A stretch of DNA of 64,000 nucleotides from Patiria miniata (lineage: Eukaryota; Echinodermata; Asteroidea; Valvatida; Asterinidae): assembly GCF_015706575.1 (NCBI RefSeq), contig NW_024037055.1, positions 14,794,262 to 14,858,261 on the forward strand, in the 5' to 3' direction. The first letter of the stretch is position 1, and every line of letters begins with the position of its first letter. Below are positions 63,829 through 64,000 of this stretch, piece after piece. A program made the translations under genes and the position numbers. Below the pieces are notes generated by a model. That model did no database searches and had not been told where the DNA came from. It was given only the letters and a program-made list of their open reading frames with translations.

Positions 63829-64000
63829 CTACACAAAAAAAGGAAATCATGCTTCATTATTTCAGGAGGCAGGATTCATCCATGTCAGTGAGTGGGGGGA
63901 TTAGGGATGACCAAAATCCTAAACCTGCCCGGCCGTTGGGGTGGGGGGGGGGGGGGCTGGACACTGCAAGACACAAGGGGGAGCTGTTCATGAGACAAAT

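Overview
The window is eukaryotic, from a compact, intron-rich metazoan genome. Short exons (40-705 bp) with GT-AG boundaries are separated by introns of about 0.1-2.5 kb. The introns are full of tRNA-derived SINEs, short inverted-repeat DNA elements (MITEs) and minisatellites. Overall style suggests a marine invertebrate deuterostome (echinoderm or hemichordate); this is inference, and no marker gene fixes the species.

One minus-strand gene fills the window and runs off both ends. I reconstructed 61 exons by reading splice sites and phase together. They join into one uninterrupted frame of 11,058 nt (3,686 codons) from 63828 down to 1. Neither the first exon with the start codon nor the stop codon is inside. 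Exons are numbered E1 (63774) to E61 (1) in transcript order; this numbering is local to the window. Residue numbers below count from the first codon seen.

Layout in protein order: E1-E20 (63.8-44.1 kb) encode six copies of a cysteine-rich module of about 165-190 residues that I do not recognise. Each copy has three parts: a six-Cys CP...CLGI.CCL...DPCNF..GFE.W part, a three-Cys CIDG.C...PIPLCN part, and a DGTV.GF..LGG.IG part. E20-E22 carry two furin-type sites (RRKRR and RKRR). E23-E28 encode a Cys-poor, hydrophobic, strand-rich region with no family I can name. E29-E30 look like a divergent FN3-like module, E31 a PAN/apple-like domain, and E32-E57 about a dozen divergent fibronectin-III-like modules (DPESGI..Y.WAVGT.PGG ... 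YYVTVRA.N..GL ... VDITPP). E58-E61 form a Trp- and Cys-containing tail with one EF-hand-like loop. Composition and furin sites suggest a very large secreted or cell-surface matrix or adhesion protein; no function is claimed.

The most unusual signal is that four separate introns of this gene contain tandem arrays whose repeat unit is the intron's own 3' splice site plus the first 45-105 nt of the following exon (5.9-6.7, 23.0-23.7, 50.7-51.9 and 57.7-60.0 kb). Each array gives 5 to about 20 duplicate acceptors and truncated exon starts, none with a convincing donor. Other points are a decayed copy of E40, a GC-AG intron, two microexons at homologous places, and a frame-neutral exon sandwiched between two long hairpin elements.

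No second gene is well supported on either strand.
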